A stretch of 64,000 nucleotides of DNA from contig SVFQ01000004.1 in the NCBI GenBank assembly GCA_015056765.1, positions 124,001 to 188,000 on the forward strand, read 5' to 3'. This document shows, in pieces, positions 8,191 through 16,778 of this stretch (position 1 is its first letter; every line of letters begins with the position of its first letter). The notes below the pieces were generated by a model. The model did not search any database and was not told the DNA's origin. It saw nothing but the letters and a program-made list of their open reading frames with translations. A program made the translations under genes and the position numbers. This stretch comes from Lachnospiraceae bacterium (lineage in GTDB: Bacteria > Bacillota > Clostridia > Lachnospirales > Lachnospiraceae).

Positions 8191-9084
8191 TTATTCTTCT
8201 ACAAGGTCATAATAATATACGGGTATGGCATGTACATGAAAACGCAAATTTGGTCTACTGCCTACACAAGTTGCCAATGTAAGGATTCTAGAGTGTGATG
8301 TCACCGGTAACTCTCTTACGTGATTTCCATCCCGCTCTACAAGTCCATTTCCTTCTAATTCCGTAATCATTTTAATATAGCGTTCCCTTACTTCCGCCCT
8401 GGAAAAATCATAGCAAGCCAATAAGTGTCTATCATCGAAAGAATGTACAGAAAAGATTTCATACACAAACCCTCTTTCGGGCGTCTCCACAAGGAAATAA
8501 GGATGATCTTCAAAGAAGCTTTCTGTTTCGTAACGATGCAATGCGCCAAACATGGTGCCGTTCTTCATATTATGCGCATACAGTACCGTATGGAAATCTG
8601 AGAAATCCTTTGCGTTAATTCCTTCCGAGTACACACAACCGGGATAACCTGCAGAGCCGTCAGCATTATGTTCCAGATAATAGTAGTCATCTTCCGGATG
8701 CTGGTACACCGGATAATCCACTACTGTATCCGGAATGGTAATATATGCATACACGTCCGGATTTTCTTCTTGCAGTCTCTCAAAATCTACCGGTGTATAG
8801 GTGAAATTTTCACCAAAGAGTTTCTTCCAAAACGCCGCATCCGTTTGACCTGTTACATTTTCTGCGGGCTCCAAAGACGTATATGTCAAATCTTCGTAAC
8901 GTTTCTCGTAAATCGCATCCAGGTCAATTTCCTCTTGCCCGCTTGTGGTGCTGATAACAGCCTCTGAGGATTCTTCTGATGCAGTAAAGGGATTCTCTCC
9001 TGCATTCTTTTCTTCGCATCCCGTAAGTAAGAATGCTGCTAAACATGTAATTATGAAAACTCGTCTACGCAAAGTTCCAATCAT
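8191..9084 (-). CDS. srtB: Class B sortase with an N-terminal lipobox
   Basis: A 297-residue sortase. The catalytic triad is visible: H171 in VLYAHNM, C273 in LTLATCVG and R281 in NLRFHVHA; the long insert between the His and Cys motifs and the overall size fit class B. Sortases join cell-wall proteins to peptidoglycan or to each other by transpeptidation at a C-terminal sorting motif. The N-terminus is unusual: RRRVFIITCLAAFLLTGCEE is a lipoprotein signal peptide with lipobox LTGC (C23), where most sortases keep a plain membrane anchor. A Ser/Glu-rich linker follows (about residues 25-55). The gene overlaps the end of manC by 20 bases, so the two are translated from one message. No sortase substrate is encoded in the window. 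Confidence 0.85.
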   Translation of the reverse strand: MIGTLRRRVFIITCLAAFLLTGCEEKNAGENPFTASEESSEAVISTTSGQEEIDLDAIYEKRYEDLTYTSLEPAENVTGQTDAAFWKKLFGENFTYTPVDFERLQEENPDVYAYITIPDTVVDYPVYQHPEDDYYYLEHNADGSAGYPGCVYSEGINAKDFSDFHTVLYAHNMKNGTMFGALHRYETESFFEDHPYFLVETPERGFVYEIFSVHSFDDRHLLACYDFSRAEVRERYIKMITELEGNGLVERDGNHVRELPVTSHSRILTLATCVGSRPNLRFHVHAIPVYYYDLVEE

Positions 9085-10384
9085 ACTTAATCTTATCCTG
9101 TACTGAAATATCTTTTCCTATCTGTACCTCTACGATTTTCAATTCTGTCTTTGCCTGCACGGTATGCTTGCATCCGATTGGCATATGAATCACATCACCG
9201 GAAGAGATCTCGCGTCTTTTGCCATCTAAGACGACGACGCCTTCTCCGGAAATGATGTTCCAAATCTCTTCTCTTTCCTGGTGTGCATGATAGTTCATAT
9301 GATGTCCCGGATTCAGGGTCACCATAATGGTCATACTACGATCTTCCACATCCAGTACTCTATAACTTCCCCAGGACTTTTCTGCAAACATAACTTCCTG
9401 GTCCAGTTTATCTACAAAGGGCTTAATATAGCTACTCTGCTCTGCATCAGAAACAAGGATTCCCTGTGGGGATGCTGATACAATGGTATTTTTCAGACCC
9501 ATGCAAAGGATTGGCATATCCAGATCATTGATCACATGGACATTCTCGCAGTTTTCATTCATCATGACATTACCAATGGCATTTTCTTCCATGGCTTCTG
9601 TCAGGGTATTCCAGGTACCCAGGTCTTTCCACTGACCGTGGAAACGCATCACCTGAATTTTCGGTTCCTTTTCTACTACCGCATAGTCAAAGCTAATTTT
9701 TTCCATCTCGGTATAGCGACGGAACATATCCTTATAATCCGTGAAATCAAATAGCTCATGGGCTTTCTCTAAAAGATAGCCCAAACGGAACGCAAATACA
9801 CCGCCATTCCACAAAGCGCCTTTTTCAATATACGCCTGTGCAGTAGCTGCATCGGGCTTTTCTTTGAAGGTCTCCACCTTACTTACCATTTCCTTATCTT
9901 CCGGAATAATGTATCCGTACTTTTCACTGGGGTAAGTAGGCTCGATGCCCATTAATACCAGGTTTGCTTCTCCCTTATCCGCCTGATTTCCCAGTTCTTT
10001 TAAGGCCTGGAAATAATCTTCTTCCACATAGGGATCAACCGGACAAACCACTACGGATTCCTCCAGTGGAACTCTCTTTTCAAAATGTAAATAAGCCGCT
10101 GCCAAAGCAATGGCAGGAAACGTATCTCTTCTTGCGGGTTCAACAGAGATACCTACGTTCTCTCCTAACTGATTGTGGATAGCTGAAACTTGAGATTTAG
10201 AAGTAGCGATGGTCACTACTGCATCAGTATCCACCTTTCGAATGAGGCTGTGCATACGTTGCACCATAGAGATGTATTCTCCATCCTCATCTTTAAAAAT
10301 CTTAATAAACTGTTTGGAACGAATATCATTTGATAACGGCCAAAGTCTTTTACCGGATCCACCGGATAACAAAATCAAATTCAT
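9065..10384 (-). CDS. manC: Mannose-1-phosphate guanylyltransferase (type II PMI/GMP family)
   Basis: A 439-residue enzyme. The N-terminal nucleotidyltransferase domain starts with the pyrophosphorylase signature LILLSGGSGKRLWPLS (residues 3-18), contains the metal-binding CPVDPYV around residue 115 and the FKEKPD motif near 172. The C-terminal ~110 residues are a cupin fold with HMNYHAHQEREEIWNIISGEG, as in bifunctional mannose-6-phosphate isomerase/GMP enzymes. It makes GDP-mannose for glycan or surface polymer synthesis; whether the cupin is an active isomerase is uncertain. The start at 10384 is set by the conserved N-terminus; AGGAAGGA is unusually far upstream (about 15 bases). It is followed by an overlapping sortase gene, suggesting a surface-related unit. 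Confidence 0.9.
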   Translation of the reverse strand: MNLILLSGGSGKRLWPLSNDIRSKQFIKIFKDEDGEYISMVQRMHSLIRKVDTDAVVTIATSKSQVSAIHNQLGENVGISVEPARRDTFPAIALAAAYLHFEKRVPLEESVVVCPVDPYVEEDYFQALKELGNQADKGEANLVLMGIEPTYPSEKYGYIIPEDKEMVSKVETFKEKPDAATAQAYIEKGALWNGGVFAFRLGYLLEKAHELFDFTDYKDMFRRYTEMEKISFDYAVVEKEPKIQVMRFHGQWKDLGTWNTLTEAMEENAIGNVMMNENCENVHVINDLDMPILCMGLKNTIVSASPQGILVSDAEQSSYIKPFVDKLDQEVMFAEKSWGSYRVLDVEDRSMTIMVTLNPGHHMNYHAHQEREEIWNIISGEGVVVLDGKRREISSGDVIHMPIGCKHTVQAKTELKIVEVQIGKDISVQDKIKYDWNFA

Positions 10385-10419
10385 ATTGTTACTATATAAT
10401 CCTTCCTCATCGTACTGTA

Positions 10420-10438
10420 AAAAGCAGTCAGCTTTTTT
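10420..10438. other. Perfect hairpin in manC leader
   Basis: AAAAAGC-AGTCA-GCTTTTT forms a 7-bp perfect stem. On the minus strand it falls inside the manC leader right after the -10 and is followed by TTTTTACAG, so it might attenuate or simply shape the 5' end. Confidence 0.35.
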
Positions 10439-10447
10439 ATTATAACA
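10439..10447 (-). promoter_or_regulatory. Extended -10 promoter for manC-srtB
   Basis: TGTTATAAT on the minus strand (TATAAT 10439-10444 with TG upstream); no convincing -35. It is divergent from, and close to, the promoter of the GntR/ABC operon. Confidence 0.45.
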
Positions 10448-10466
10448 TAAAGTTCAAAAAAAATTG

Positions 10467-10495
10467 TTGACAGAGTTGTATCACTGTTGTATTGT
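10467..10495 (+). promoter_or_regulatory. Sigma-A-type promoter for the GntR/ABC operon
   Basis: TTGACA (10467-10472), 17-bp spacer, TATTGT (10490-10495). The start point falls inside the palindrome at 10494-10511. Confidence 0.6.
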
Positions 10496-10511
10496 ATTAG
10501 TAGCGTAATAC
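10494..10511. promoter_or_regulatory. Palindromic candidate operator for the YtrA-type GntR repressor
   Basis: GTATTA-N6-TAATAC, a perfect 18-bp dyad, overlaps the end of the -10 and the start point of the GntR/ABC operon. It lies inside a larger imperfect inverted repeat (TGTTGTA ... TACAACA). Its position suits autorepression by the first gene product. The binding claim is inferred from position. Confidence 0.5.
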
Positions 10512-10558
10512 AGCAGTACAACAACTGTTGCAACTTTTTAAGAAAGGGGGCACAACTT

Positions 10559-10918
10559 ATGCCATGGGAGCTTAATTCAACCGAACCCATCTACACCCAG
10601 ATTATCAACCGTCTGCAGATGGACATTGTTTCCGGTAACTACCAGCCCGGTGAGAAACTGCCATCTGTGCGTGAAATTGCAGCAGAAGCTTCTGTGAATC
10701 CAAACACCATGCAAAAAGCTTTCGCTGAATTAGAACGAATTGGACTGGTATATACCCAGCGTACCAACGGACGTTTTATCACCGAAGACAAGGACTTGAT
10801 ATTAGCACAGAAAAAAGCACTGGCAGAGAAGGAAACAAAAGAATATCTCACCAGTATGCAGCATCTGGGATATGACAAAACCGGAGTGATAGAGTTTATC
10901 TCAGATATAACAGATTAA
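10559..10918 (+). CDS. GntR-family transcriptional regulator, YtrA subfamily
   Basis: A 119-residue regulator: an N-terminal winged helix (IYTQIINRLQMDIVSGNYQPGEKLPSVREIAAEASVNPNTMQKAFAELERIGLVYTQRTNGRFI) followed by only about 45 residues of helical C-terminus, the short layout that defines YtrA-type GntR repressors. The start at 10559 has AAGGGGG eight bases upstream; in-frame codons further left lie within the promoter. YtrA regulators typically sit first in an operon with ABC transporter genes they repress, and that is the arrangement here. The ligand is unknown; cell-wall antibiotics induce some relatives. Confidence 0.88.
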   Translation: MPWELNSTEPIYTQIINRLQMDIVSGNYQPGEKLPSVREIAAEASVNPNTMQKAFAELERIGLVYTQRTNGRFITEDKDLILAQKKALAEKETKEYLTSMQHLGYDKTGVIEFISDITD

Positions 10919-10944
10919 TTCGCAAACCTATGAATGGAGGGAAT

Positions 10945-11646
10945 ATGGAACAAGCACTTTTACAATGTACCAATCTGGTAAAATGCTATGGTAAAAAACA
11001 AGCACTTAACGGTGTAGACCTTAGCGTCATGCCAGGAAGAATTACCGGTCTTTTAGGACCTAACGGTAGTGGTAAAACTACTATTATCAAAATTGCAAAC
11101 GGACTTTTAACACCTACAAGCGGTGAACTTCGCATCAACGGCTTAAAGCCAAATGCACAGACCAAGGCTATGGTCTCCTATTTGCCTGAGCGTACTTACC
11201 TGGCAAATTGGATGAAAGTTCAGGATATCATTCGCTATTTCCAGGACTTCTACGCAGACTTTGATATGAATCGTGCCTACGAAATGCTTCGTGCACTGAA
11301 TATCAATCCGGAAGATCCACTGAAAACCATGTCCAAAGGTATGCGCGAAAAAGTACAGCTCATTCTCGTTATGAGCAGACGTGCTCAGCTCTACATTTTG
11401 GACGAGCCTATTGCAGGCGTAGACCCTGCAGCCAGAGATTATATCTTGCGTACTATTTTAAATAACTACGATTCCAACGCAGCAATTTTAATCTCTACTC
11501 ACCTTATCTCTGATGTGGAATCCGTATTGGACGATGTCATTTTCCTTCGAGATGGTAACGTCATCCTGCAGTCCACAACAGATGAAATCAGAGAAAAAGA
11601 AGGCAAATCCGTAGATCAGTTCTTCAGGGAGGTATTCAAATGTTAG
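10945..11646 (+). CDS. ABC transporter ATP-binding protein
   Basis: A 233-residue ATPase: Walker A GPNGSGKTT near residue 40, a degenerate signature KTMSKGMREKV in place of LSGGQ around 130-140, Walker B LYILDEPIAGVDP near 155 and the switch H in STHLISD. Start 10945 is chosen for GGAGGG six bases upstream. The divergent signature loop (SKGM) is common in YtrB/YxlF-type exporters paired with YtrA regulators. It overlaps the permease gene by seven bases and works with it as an exporter or antibiotic-resistance-type transporter; substrate unknown. Confidence 0.88.
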   Translation: MEQALLQCTNLVKCYGKKQALNGVDLSVMPGRITGLLGPNGSGKTTIIKIANGLLTPTSGELRINGLKPNAQTKAMVSYLPERTYLANWMKVQDIIRYFQDFYADFDMNRAYEMLRALNINPEDPLKTMSKGMREKVQLILVMSRRAQLYILDEPIAGVDPAARDYILRTILNNYDSNAAILISTHLISDVESVLDDVIFLRDGNVILQSTTDEIREKEGKSVDQFFREVFKC

Positions 11647-12464
11647 GAAAAGTTTCAAAATATGAGTGGGCATCCACCATGCGTGTGATACTGCCTATCT
11701 TCTGTGCTTTACTTTTATGTAGTTTACTGCTTCGTTTAGAAATCTTAACTGGTATTGCAGACTTTAACACCACAGGTGCCAGAATCATGGCGGGCATCAC
11801 TGTTTCCATCTACATTCTGTTAGCTGTTTCCATGGCTGCAATCGTAGCGGTTGTACTGGTAAAAAGATTTTACACCAGCATGTTTGGTGATGAAGGATAT
11901 TTAACTTTCACCTTACCTTGCCACCCGGATACAGTTATGAATGGAAAAGCATTGGTTGCTTTCCTTTGGATGGTGCTATCTTCCTTATGCATCATTTTAT
12001 CTTTCCTGATCATTGGAGTAGATAGCAAATTCTTAAGTGAAATTGGTGAAATCCTGGAAGATTTAGACGAAGTACTGGTTCGTTATGACTTGTCTATCGG
12101 TACCATGCTGACCTGGTTTATTGTTTTATCTTTGGTAGGCACTTTAAACACCATTTATAAAGTTATCATGTCCATGGCAATCGGACAGCTGGCAAACCGC
12201 AACAAAGTTGCCCTTAGCGTAGTAGCTTATATCGGGGTAGGTATTATCCAGAATATTTTAAGCTTTATTCTGCCAAAATCCAACGCATTAAACACAATGG
12301 AGGATATTCTGGTACATAATACCGGTGCATCATTAAGCGGACTTACACCTCACGAAGTCTTCTATCAGGTATGCGGCTATAGCCTATTCTACACAGTATT
12401 AGGTCTGGTCATCTTCTACCTGGTAAGCCACTTTATCATCAACAAAAAACTGAATTTACAGTAA
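11640..12464 (+). CDS. ABC transporter permease, multi-spanning membrane protein
   Basis: A 274-residue protein with about six hydrophobic segments (near residues 15-35, 48-75, 100-122, 155-180, 190-215, 245-268), no cleavable signal and no conserved motif I can name. Its start overlaps the end of the ATPase gene by seven bases, which makes it the membrane partner of that ATPase. Sequence type resembles the ABC-2-like permeases of Ytr-type operons. Substrate cannot be deduced. A bidirectional terminator follows. Confidence 0.8.
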   Translation: MLGKVSKYEWASTMRVILPIFCALLLCSLLLRLEILTGIADFNTTGARIMAGITVSIYILLAVSMAAIVAVVLVKRFYTSMFGDEGYLTFTLPCHPDTVMNGKALVAFLWMVLSSLCIILSFLIIGVDSKFLSEIGEILEDLDEVLVRYDLSIGTMLTWFIVLSLVGTLNTIYKVIMSMAIGQLANRNKVALSVVAYIGVGIIQNILSFILPKSNALNTMEDILVHNTGASLSGLTPHEVFYQVCGYSLFYTVLGLVIFYLVSHFIINKKLNLQ

Positions 12465-12467
12465 AAC

Positions 12468-12516
12468 AAAAAGGCTTGCAGCCCTCGTATCAACGATTGA
12501 GACTGCAAGTCTTTTT
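12468..12516. terminator. Bidirectional terminator between permease gene and lgt
   Basis: GGCTTGCAG (12473-12481) pairs with CTGCAAGTC (12503-12511); five T follow on the plus strand (12512-12516) and an A-run on the left gives U's on the minus strand. The loop contains the lgt stop codon, so it ends both convergent units. Confidence 0.8.
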
Positions 12517-13257
12517 AGCTCTCACAAATAGAGTAATCATTCCGGCAATACATACAAAAATAGAAATAAACTGGGAAGTAGATAATACTCCCACACTGCC
12601 TCTTTCCAAATCACCGCGATAGAATTCAATGATGAATCTGCCGATGCTGTAGAAAATCAAATAGCAAATGGTAACGGTACCCTTCTTCTTGGATTTACTC
12701 ATAATCAAAGTCAGGATTCCAAAATGAAGGAAATCCAGAACGCTCATAACCGGCTCTGCCGGGAAAAGCGCGATATTATTTGGTGCGAAATCCGAGTGCG
12801 TAAAGGTAATGGCGAATTTACTACTGGTGGCAACGCCATAGCAGCATCCGGCTAACAGGCACCCGATTCGTCCAAAGCCTTGTGCCAAAGCAACTGCCGG
12901 CATGCAAAAATCTGCATATGATAAGAAGTCTATCTTTCTGATCTTGCAATACAGCATCACAGCCAGAATACCACCGATAATACCGCCAAATACTACCCAG
13001 CCACTACTAAAGGTTCTAAGAATGATACTGGGATCCTTTAGGATTTCCGGCAAGATGGTAATGTAAAACAGACACTTAGAGGAAGCAAAGCCTCCCACCA
13101 AAGCCACCATCAGGATATTAAACACTTCGTCTTCGCTAAGGTTTCTTTTTTTCGCCATGCGTGCGGCAAAAAGATAAGCTGCCGCAATACCTATGGCAAT
13201 CATAAGACCATAACCGTGTACGGTGAATGGTCCTATGCTAAATAAATCATTGTACAT
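12490..13257 (-). CDS. lgt: Prolipoprotein diacylglyceryl transferase family protein
   Basis: A 255-residue polytopic membrane enzyme of the Lgt family, which moves diacylglycerol from phosphatidylglycerol to the lipobox cysteine of prolipoproteins. Seven hydrophobic segments are visible; MYNDLFSIGPFTVHGYGLMIAIGI at the N-terminus and GRIGCLLAGCCYGVAT (about residues 131-146) correspond to the conserved HGY and Lgt-signature regions, and GRFIIEFYRGDLERG to the C-terminal signature. The GCCYG variant differs from the GRIGNFxNGE form of E. coli Lgt; such variants are frequent in Clostridia and may belong to a side branch. Lipoprotein substrates in the window are the sortase and the amino-acid-binding protein. 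It lies 15 bases after the aminopeptidase gene. Confidence 0.82.
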   Translation of the reverse strand: MYNDLFSIGPFTVHGYGLMIAIGIAAAYLFAARMAKKRNLSEDEVFNILMVALVGGFASSKCLFYITILPEILKDPSIILRTFSSGWVVFGGIIGGILAVMLYCKIRKIDFLSYADFCMPAVALAQGFGRIGCLLAGCCYGVATSSKFAITFTHSDFAPNNIALFPAEPVMSVLDFLHFGILTLIMSKSKKKGTVTICYLIFYSIGRFIIEFYRGDLERGSVGVLSTSQFISIFVCIAGMITLFVRAKKTCSLNR

Positions 13258-13272
13258 ACTCTGTCCCTACTA

Positions 13273-14526
13273 TTAGCAATAAAATGCTTCTGAAATCTTA
13301 CATAAGTCTTCTACGTCTTTTGTACCGGCTGTTTCATAAGGGCTGTGCATAGCAAGCTGTGGAAGTCCAATATCCACCGTATGCATAGACACCTGCATAT
13401 TGGCAAGATTACCCAGTGTAGAACCGCCCGGCACGTCGGAACGATTGGTGAAATCCTGTACGTCAGCACCAACCTGATTACACAAGTCTCTGAACATAGC
13501 AGCGCTCATGGCATCCGTACAGTACTTTTGGTTTGCATTAAACTTCAGCACTACGCCACTGCCGACCTTTGGTCTGTTCACAGGGTCAGCCTTTTCCGTG
13601 TAATTAGGATGTACTGCATGGGCATTATCTGCAGATACCATGAAGCTCTTTGCCAAATGGCGAATCTGATCTTCTTTATTAAAGCCTAATAAAAGTTCGA
13701 TTCTATCAATCGTATCTTTTAAGAAGGTGGCGCTGGCGCCCTCTTTGGTACCGGAGCCTACTTCCTCATGGTCAAATACCACATAGATGTCCAGATACTT
13801 TTCTTTCTTACCCTTTAAGAAGCCTTTTAATGTGCCATAGGCGCAAGCAAGGTTATCCAGTCTGGGAGCAGATACAAACTCGCTCTTTTGGCCCCATATT
13901 GAGCCTGGAGTTCTATCATATAAGAATAAATCATTTCCAAGAATATCTTCTTTCTTAACACCTGCATGCTCTGCCACTACATCCATAAAGGTGCCTTTGC
14001 CTTCTGCAAGTGCGTAAAGCGGCAAGGTATCTTTCTGTGGATTATAGGCATATCCGTTATTTGCCTCGCGATTCATATGAATAGCAAGACTCGGAATAAT
14101 CAGCATGTTCTCTTTGATATGAACAGGCTTCTCTACAAATTCTCCATTTTCCTTTACAATGACGCGTCCGGCTACAGACAGTGGTCTATCAAACCAAGGA
14201 GCCATCAACATTCCGCCATACTTCTCTACATTCAGTTTGATATAGCCTGCCTCTTCCATTTCCGGATTTTCTTTGATTTTAAAGCTTGGAGAATCGCTAT
14301 GGCTGGCCATAATACGATATCCCTCAAACTGTTCCGGAATATGAAAAGCGATAATGGCGGAAGACCCTTTGGTTACGTAATAAGTCTTACCTTTTTCCAG
14401 TTTCCACGCATCTTCTTCTTTTAAAACCTGCGCTCCGTCTTTTTTTAGCATCTCAGAAATCGTACTGATTGCCTGAAACGCAGTTGGGCTTTTTTCAATA
14501 AACTCTATTAACTCTTTTGCTTCCAT
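13273..14526 (-). CDS. M18-family metalloaminopeptidase
   Basis: A 417-residue aminopeptidase of family M18 (aspartyl/ApeB type), a cytoplasmic zinc enzyme removing N-terminal residues from peptides. Motifs include MASHSDSPSFKIK (first metal His, about residue 75), SAPRLDNLACAYG (metal Asp), VFDHEEVGSGTKEGA (catalytic and metal Glu) and VSADNAHAVHPNY; the C-terminal DIGLPQLAMHSPYE carries the last metal His. Length is close to the family norm of 420-450. Start at 14526 has AGGAG eight bases upstream. It precedes lgt by 15 bases on the same strand. Confidence 0.92.
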   Translation of the reverse strand: MEAKELIEFIEKSPTAFQAISTISEMLKKDGAQVLKEEDAWKLEKGKTYYVTKGSSAIIAFHIPEQFEGYRIMASHSDSPSFKIKENPEMEEAGYIKLNVEKYGGMLMAPWFDRPLSVAGRVIVKENGEFVEKPVHIKENMLIIPSLAIHMNREANNGYAYNPQKDTLPLYALAEGKGTFMDVVAEHAGVKKEDILGNDLFLYDRTPGSIWGQKSEFVSAPRLDNLACAYGTLKGFLKGKKEKYLDIYVVFDHEEVGSGTKEGASATFLKDTIDRIELLLGFNKEDQIRHLAKSFMVSADNAHAVHPNYTEKADPVNRPKVGSGVVLKFNANQKYCTDAMSAAMFRDLCNQVGADVQDFTNRSDVPGGSTLGNLANMQVSMHTVDIGLPQLAMHSPYETAGTKDVEDLCKISEAFYC

Positions 14527-14572
14527 GTATTTCTCCTTTGTAAGCGTTGCATAGAAATATTATCCTATCGTG

Positions 14573-14600
14573 TTGACAGGAATTATTTTCCTGTTATAAT
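14573..14600 (+). promoter_or_regulatory. Sigma-A-type promoter for bioY
   Basis: TTGACA (14573-14578), 16-bp spacer, TATAAT (14595-14600). The start point near 14607 lies in the left arm of the BirA-type operator. Confidence 0.7.
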
Positions 14601-14604
14601 TTGA

Positions 14605-14637
14605 TTGTTAACCCGGAAATCTTTTCTCTGTTAACAT
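14605..14637. promoter_or_regulatory. BirA-type biotin operator upstream of bioY
   Basis: TTGTTAACC (14605-14613), a 15-base spacer and TGTTAACAT (14629-14637) match the known BirA operator form TTGTTAACC-N15-GGTTAACAA with two mismatches in the right arm. It covers the start point of the bioY promoter, so biotin-bound BirA should repress bioY. Confidence 0.75.
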
Positions 14638-14712
14638 TGCTATCTCACTTACGATATTCATCATACCACAAAGTGAGAACCGACCCAATATACTTGAAAG
14701 GAGTTTTTCTAA

Positions 14713-15267
14713 ATGGAAAACCAAAACACACGCTTAAAAGATTTAGTATTTATTGCATTAATGACTGCCATCCTATGTATTCTGGCACCTCTTTCCGTGC
14801 CAATTGGCCCCATTCCACTCTCTTTAGCCACTTTTGTAGTGTACATTATGGCTTATGTACTGGGATGGAAACGTGGCAGCGCCGCTGTACTTTTATACCT
14901 GCTGATTGGTATCGTGGGTATCCCTGTTTTCTCTAACTACGGTGCTGGACTTCAAAAAGTCGTTGGTCCTACAGGTGGTTACCTAGTATCTTATATTCTT
15001 CTGGTATGCATTACCGGTTTTGTATGTGAGAAAGTGAAATGCGCTTATATTCCTAGCATCTTAGCTATGATTTGCTCCACCCTTATACTTTACATGATTG
15101 GATCTGCTTGGCTTGCTTTCAGTAATCATATGACCTTTGGTGCTGCAATAGCAGCAGGTATGCTACCTTTTATTCCAGGGGATTTGATCAAAATTGCCAT
15201 TGCTTCTGTTCTGGGTAAACAGCTTCATGAAAGATTAAACAAAGCAGGCATCCAAATATACGGCTAA
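14713..15267 (+). CDS. bioY: Biotin transporter S-component BioY
   Basis: A 184-residue, six-helix substrate-binding component of an energy-coupling-factor (ECF) biotin transporter. Family marks include LKDLVFIALMTAILCILAPLSVPIGPIPLSL at the N-terminus, GIPVFSNYGAGLQKVVGPTGGYL (about residues 72-94) and FIPGDLIKIAIAS near the C-terminus. The ATPases and EcfT are not in the window, so it likely shares a common ECF module. AAAGGAG sits eight bases before the start. A BirA-type operator in the promoter independently supports the biotin assignment. The leader of about 100 bases holds no further element that I could recognise. Confidence 0.95.
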   Translation: MENQNTRLKDLVFIALMTAILCILAPLSVPIGPIPLSLATFVVYIMAYVLGWKRGSAAVLLYLLIGIVGIPVFSNYGAGLQKVVGPTGGYLVSYILLVCITGFVCEKVKCAYIPSILAMICSTLILYMIGSAWLAFSNHMTFGAAIAAGMLPFIPGDLIKIAIASVLGKQLHERLNKAGIQIYG

Positions 15268-15291
15268 ATAACTACGCATTCATATAGTCCC

Positions 15292-15330
15292 AAAAAAGTC
15301 AGAGAGATAAATCATCTCCCTGACTTTTTT
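15292..15330. terminator. Bidirectional terminator between bioY and the amino-acid ABC operon
   Basis: GTCAGAGAGAT ... ATCTCCCTGAC (15298-15324) forms an interrupted stem with a five-base loop, six T on the plus side (15325-15330) and six A on the left, so it can end both convergent units. Confidence 0.8.
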
Positions 15331-15331
15331 C

Positions 15332-16066
15332 TTATTGATATCTGGTTAAAAACTGTTTTGTACGTTCCATTTTAGGATTCTCAAAAAACTCATGAGCCGG
15401 AGCTTCTTCTACCACCAAACCATCCTCCATGAAGACAACTCTACTAGCCACGTCTCTTGCAAAGCTCATCTCGTGGGTAACAACAACCATTGTAGTACCC
15501 TCTTTGGCAAGCTTTTGCATTACATCCAGTACTTCACCTGTCAGTTCCGGATCCAGGGCTGATGTAGGTTCATCAAAAAGAATCACATCCGGATTAATAG
15601 CAATGGCTCTGGCTATCGCCACACGCTGTTGCTGACCACCTGACAACTGGTCCGGATAAAACGGAATTCGTTCTGACATGCCCACTTTCTCAATCATTTC
15701 TCGGGCGATTTTCTCTGCTTCGGCCCTATTTACTTTTCTGGCTGTAGTTAAGCCTTCCATGACATTTTCCAGCACTGTCATATTGCGGAACAAATGGAAT
15801 CCTTGAAACACAAATCCCATATGCATTCTCAGTTCATGCATATCCTTTTTAGAAATACGGCTCAAATCCACCGTTCTTCCATCAAATTGCATGATACCGG
15901 ATTCTGCTTTCTCCAGAAAGGCAATACACCTAAGTAAAGTAGTTTTACCGGAACCACTAGGACCTAATATAGCAACCACTTCACCCTTATCTACCTGAAA
16001 ATCGATGCCTTTCAATACATCTCCGGTTCCAAAGTTCTTCTGTATATGGTCCACTTTCAACATCAT
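15332..16066 (-). CDS. Polar amino-acid ABC transporter ATPase
   Basis: A 244-residue ATPase of the GlnQ/HisP type: Walker [10 protein letters not shown] (about 35-43), Q-loop [10 protein letters not shown], signature [14 protein letters not shown], Walker [14 protein letters not shown] and H-switch [13 protein letters not shown]. It powers import of a polar amino acid. The start codon overlaps the permease stop as ATGA, indicating translational coupling, and GGGGGT lies upstream. It is the last gene of a three-gene operon (binding protein, permease, ATPase). Confidence 0.93.
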   Translation of the reverse strand: MMLKVDHIQKNFGTGDVLKGIDFQVDKGEVVAILGPSGSGKTTLLRCIAFLEKAESGIMQFDGRTVDLSRISKKDMHELRMHMGFVFQGFHLFRNMTVLENVMEGLTTARKVNRAEAEKIAREMIEKVGMSERIPFYPDQLSGGQQQRVAIARAIAINPDVILFDEPTSALDPELTGEVLDVMQKLAKEGTTMVVVTHEMSFARDVASRVVFMEDGLVVEEAPAHEFFENPKMERTKQFLTRYQ

Positions 16067-16761
16067 AGGAGTACCCCCTTTCTTTTTGGCAAATCAGGAT
16101 TGTACTCCCATACCATCTTCTTCTCTAAATAGCTCTGCAGCATAGTAAGACCGGTACAGAAAATTAAGTAAATCACAGCAGCTTCGGAATACAAAGCAAA
16201 AGGTTCATAGGTTCTAGCCGCAATCTGCTGTGCTGTGGTAAATAGTTCTACTACAGTAATACTGGAGGCTAAAGATGTATCCTTCAATAAGGAAATGAGA
16301 TTGTTAAATAGCGTAGGAAATGCAATGCGCATCGCCTGTGGCAGCACAACTCGTCGCATCAGCTGTGGATAGGTAAGTCCCACCATATAAGCAGCTTCTG
16401 TCTGTCCTTCCGGTACCGCCAAAATAGAAGCACGGATTGTTTCTGCATTATAGGCAGCTAAGTTCATACCAAAGCCTATAACAGCCGCCGGAAAAGCATC
16501 CAACATGATACCAATAGATGGCAAACCAAAAAAGATAATAAACAGCTGTAACAACAGCGGTGTGCCTCTAAAAATCCAAATATATAGTTTAGAAAACTGC
16601 TTTAGTACTTTGATATCCGCAATCTGTACAATAGCCAAAAACAGCGCCAGTACAAGACTAAGGGCAAAGGAAAGCAAGGTAAGAGGTATGGTAACTTTTA
16701 TACCGGGAATCAAAATCCTGGTAAAAGAAGTCACCAAAATCTCTATCAATCTATCTGACAT
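16063..16761 (-). CDS. Polar amino-acid ABC transporter permease
   Basis: A 232-residue inner-membrane permease of the HisM/GlnP type with about five transmembrane segments. [17 protein letters not shown] and the EAA-loop-like [28 protein letters not shown] are the characteristic segments for contact with the ATPase. The start at 16761 is preferred to an in-frame TTG at 16773 because GGAG precedes it at six bases. It lies 17 bases after the binding-protein gene and overlaps the ATPase gene by four bases. Confidence 0.92.
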   Translation of the reverse strand: MSDRLIEILVTSFTRILIPGIKVTIPLTLLSFALSLVLALFLAIVQIADIKVLKQFSKLYIWIFRGTPLLLQLFIIFFGLPSIGIMLDAFPAAVIGFGMNLAAYNAETIRASILAVPEGQTEAAYMVGLTYPQLMRRVVLPQAMRIAFPTLFNNLISLLKDTSLASSITVVELFTTAQQIAARTYEPFALYSEAAVIYLIFCTGLTMLQSYLEKKMVWEYNPDLPKRKGVLL

Positions 16762-16778
16762 AGAAAGCTCCAATATAG

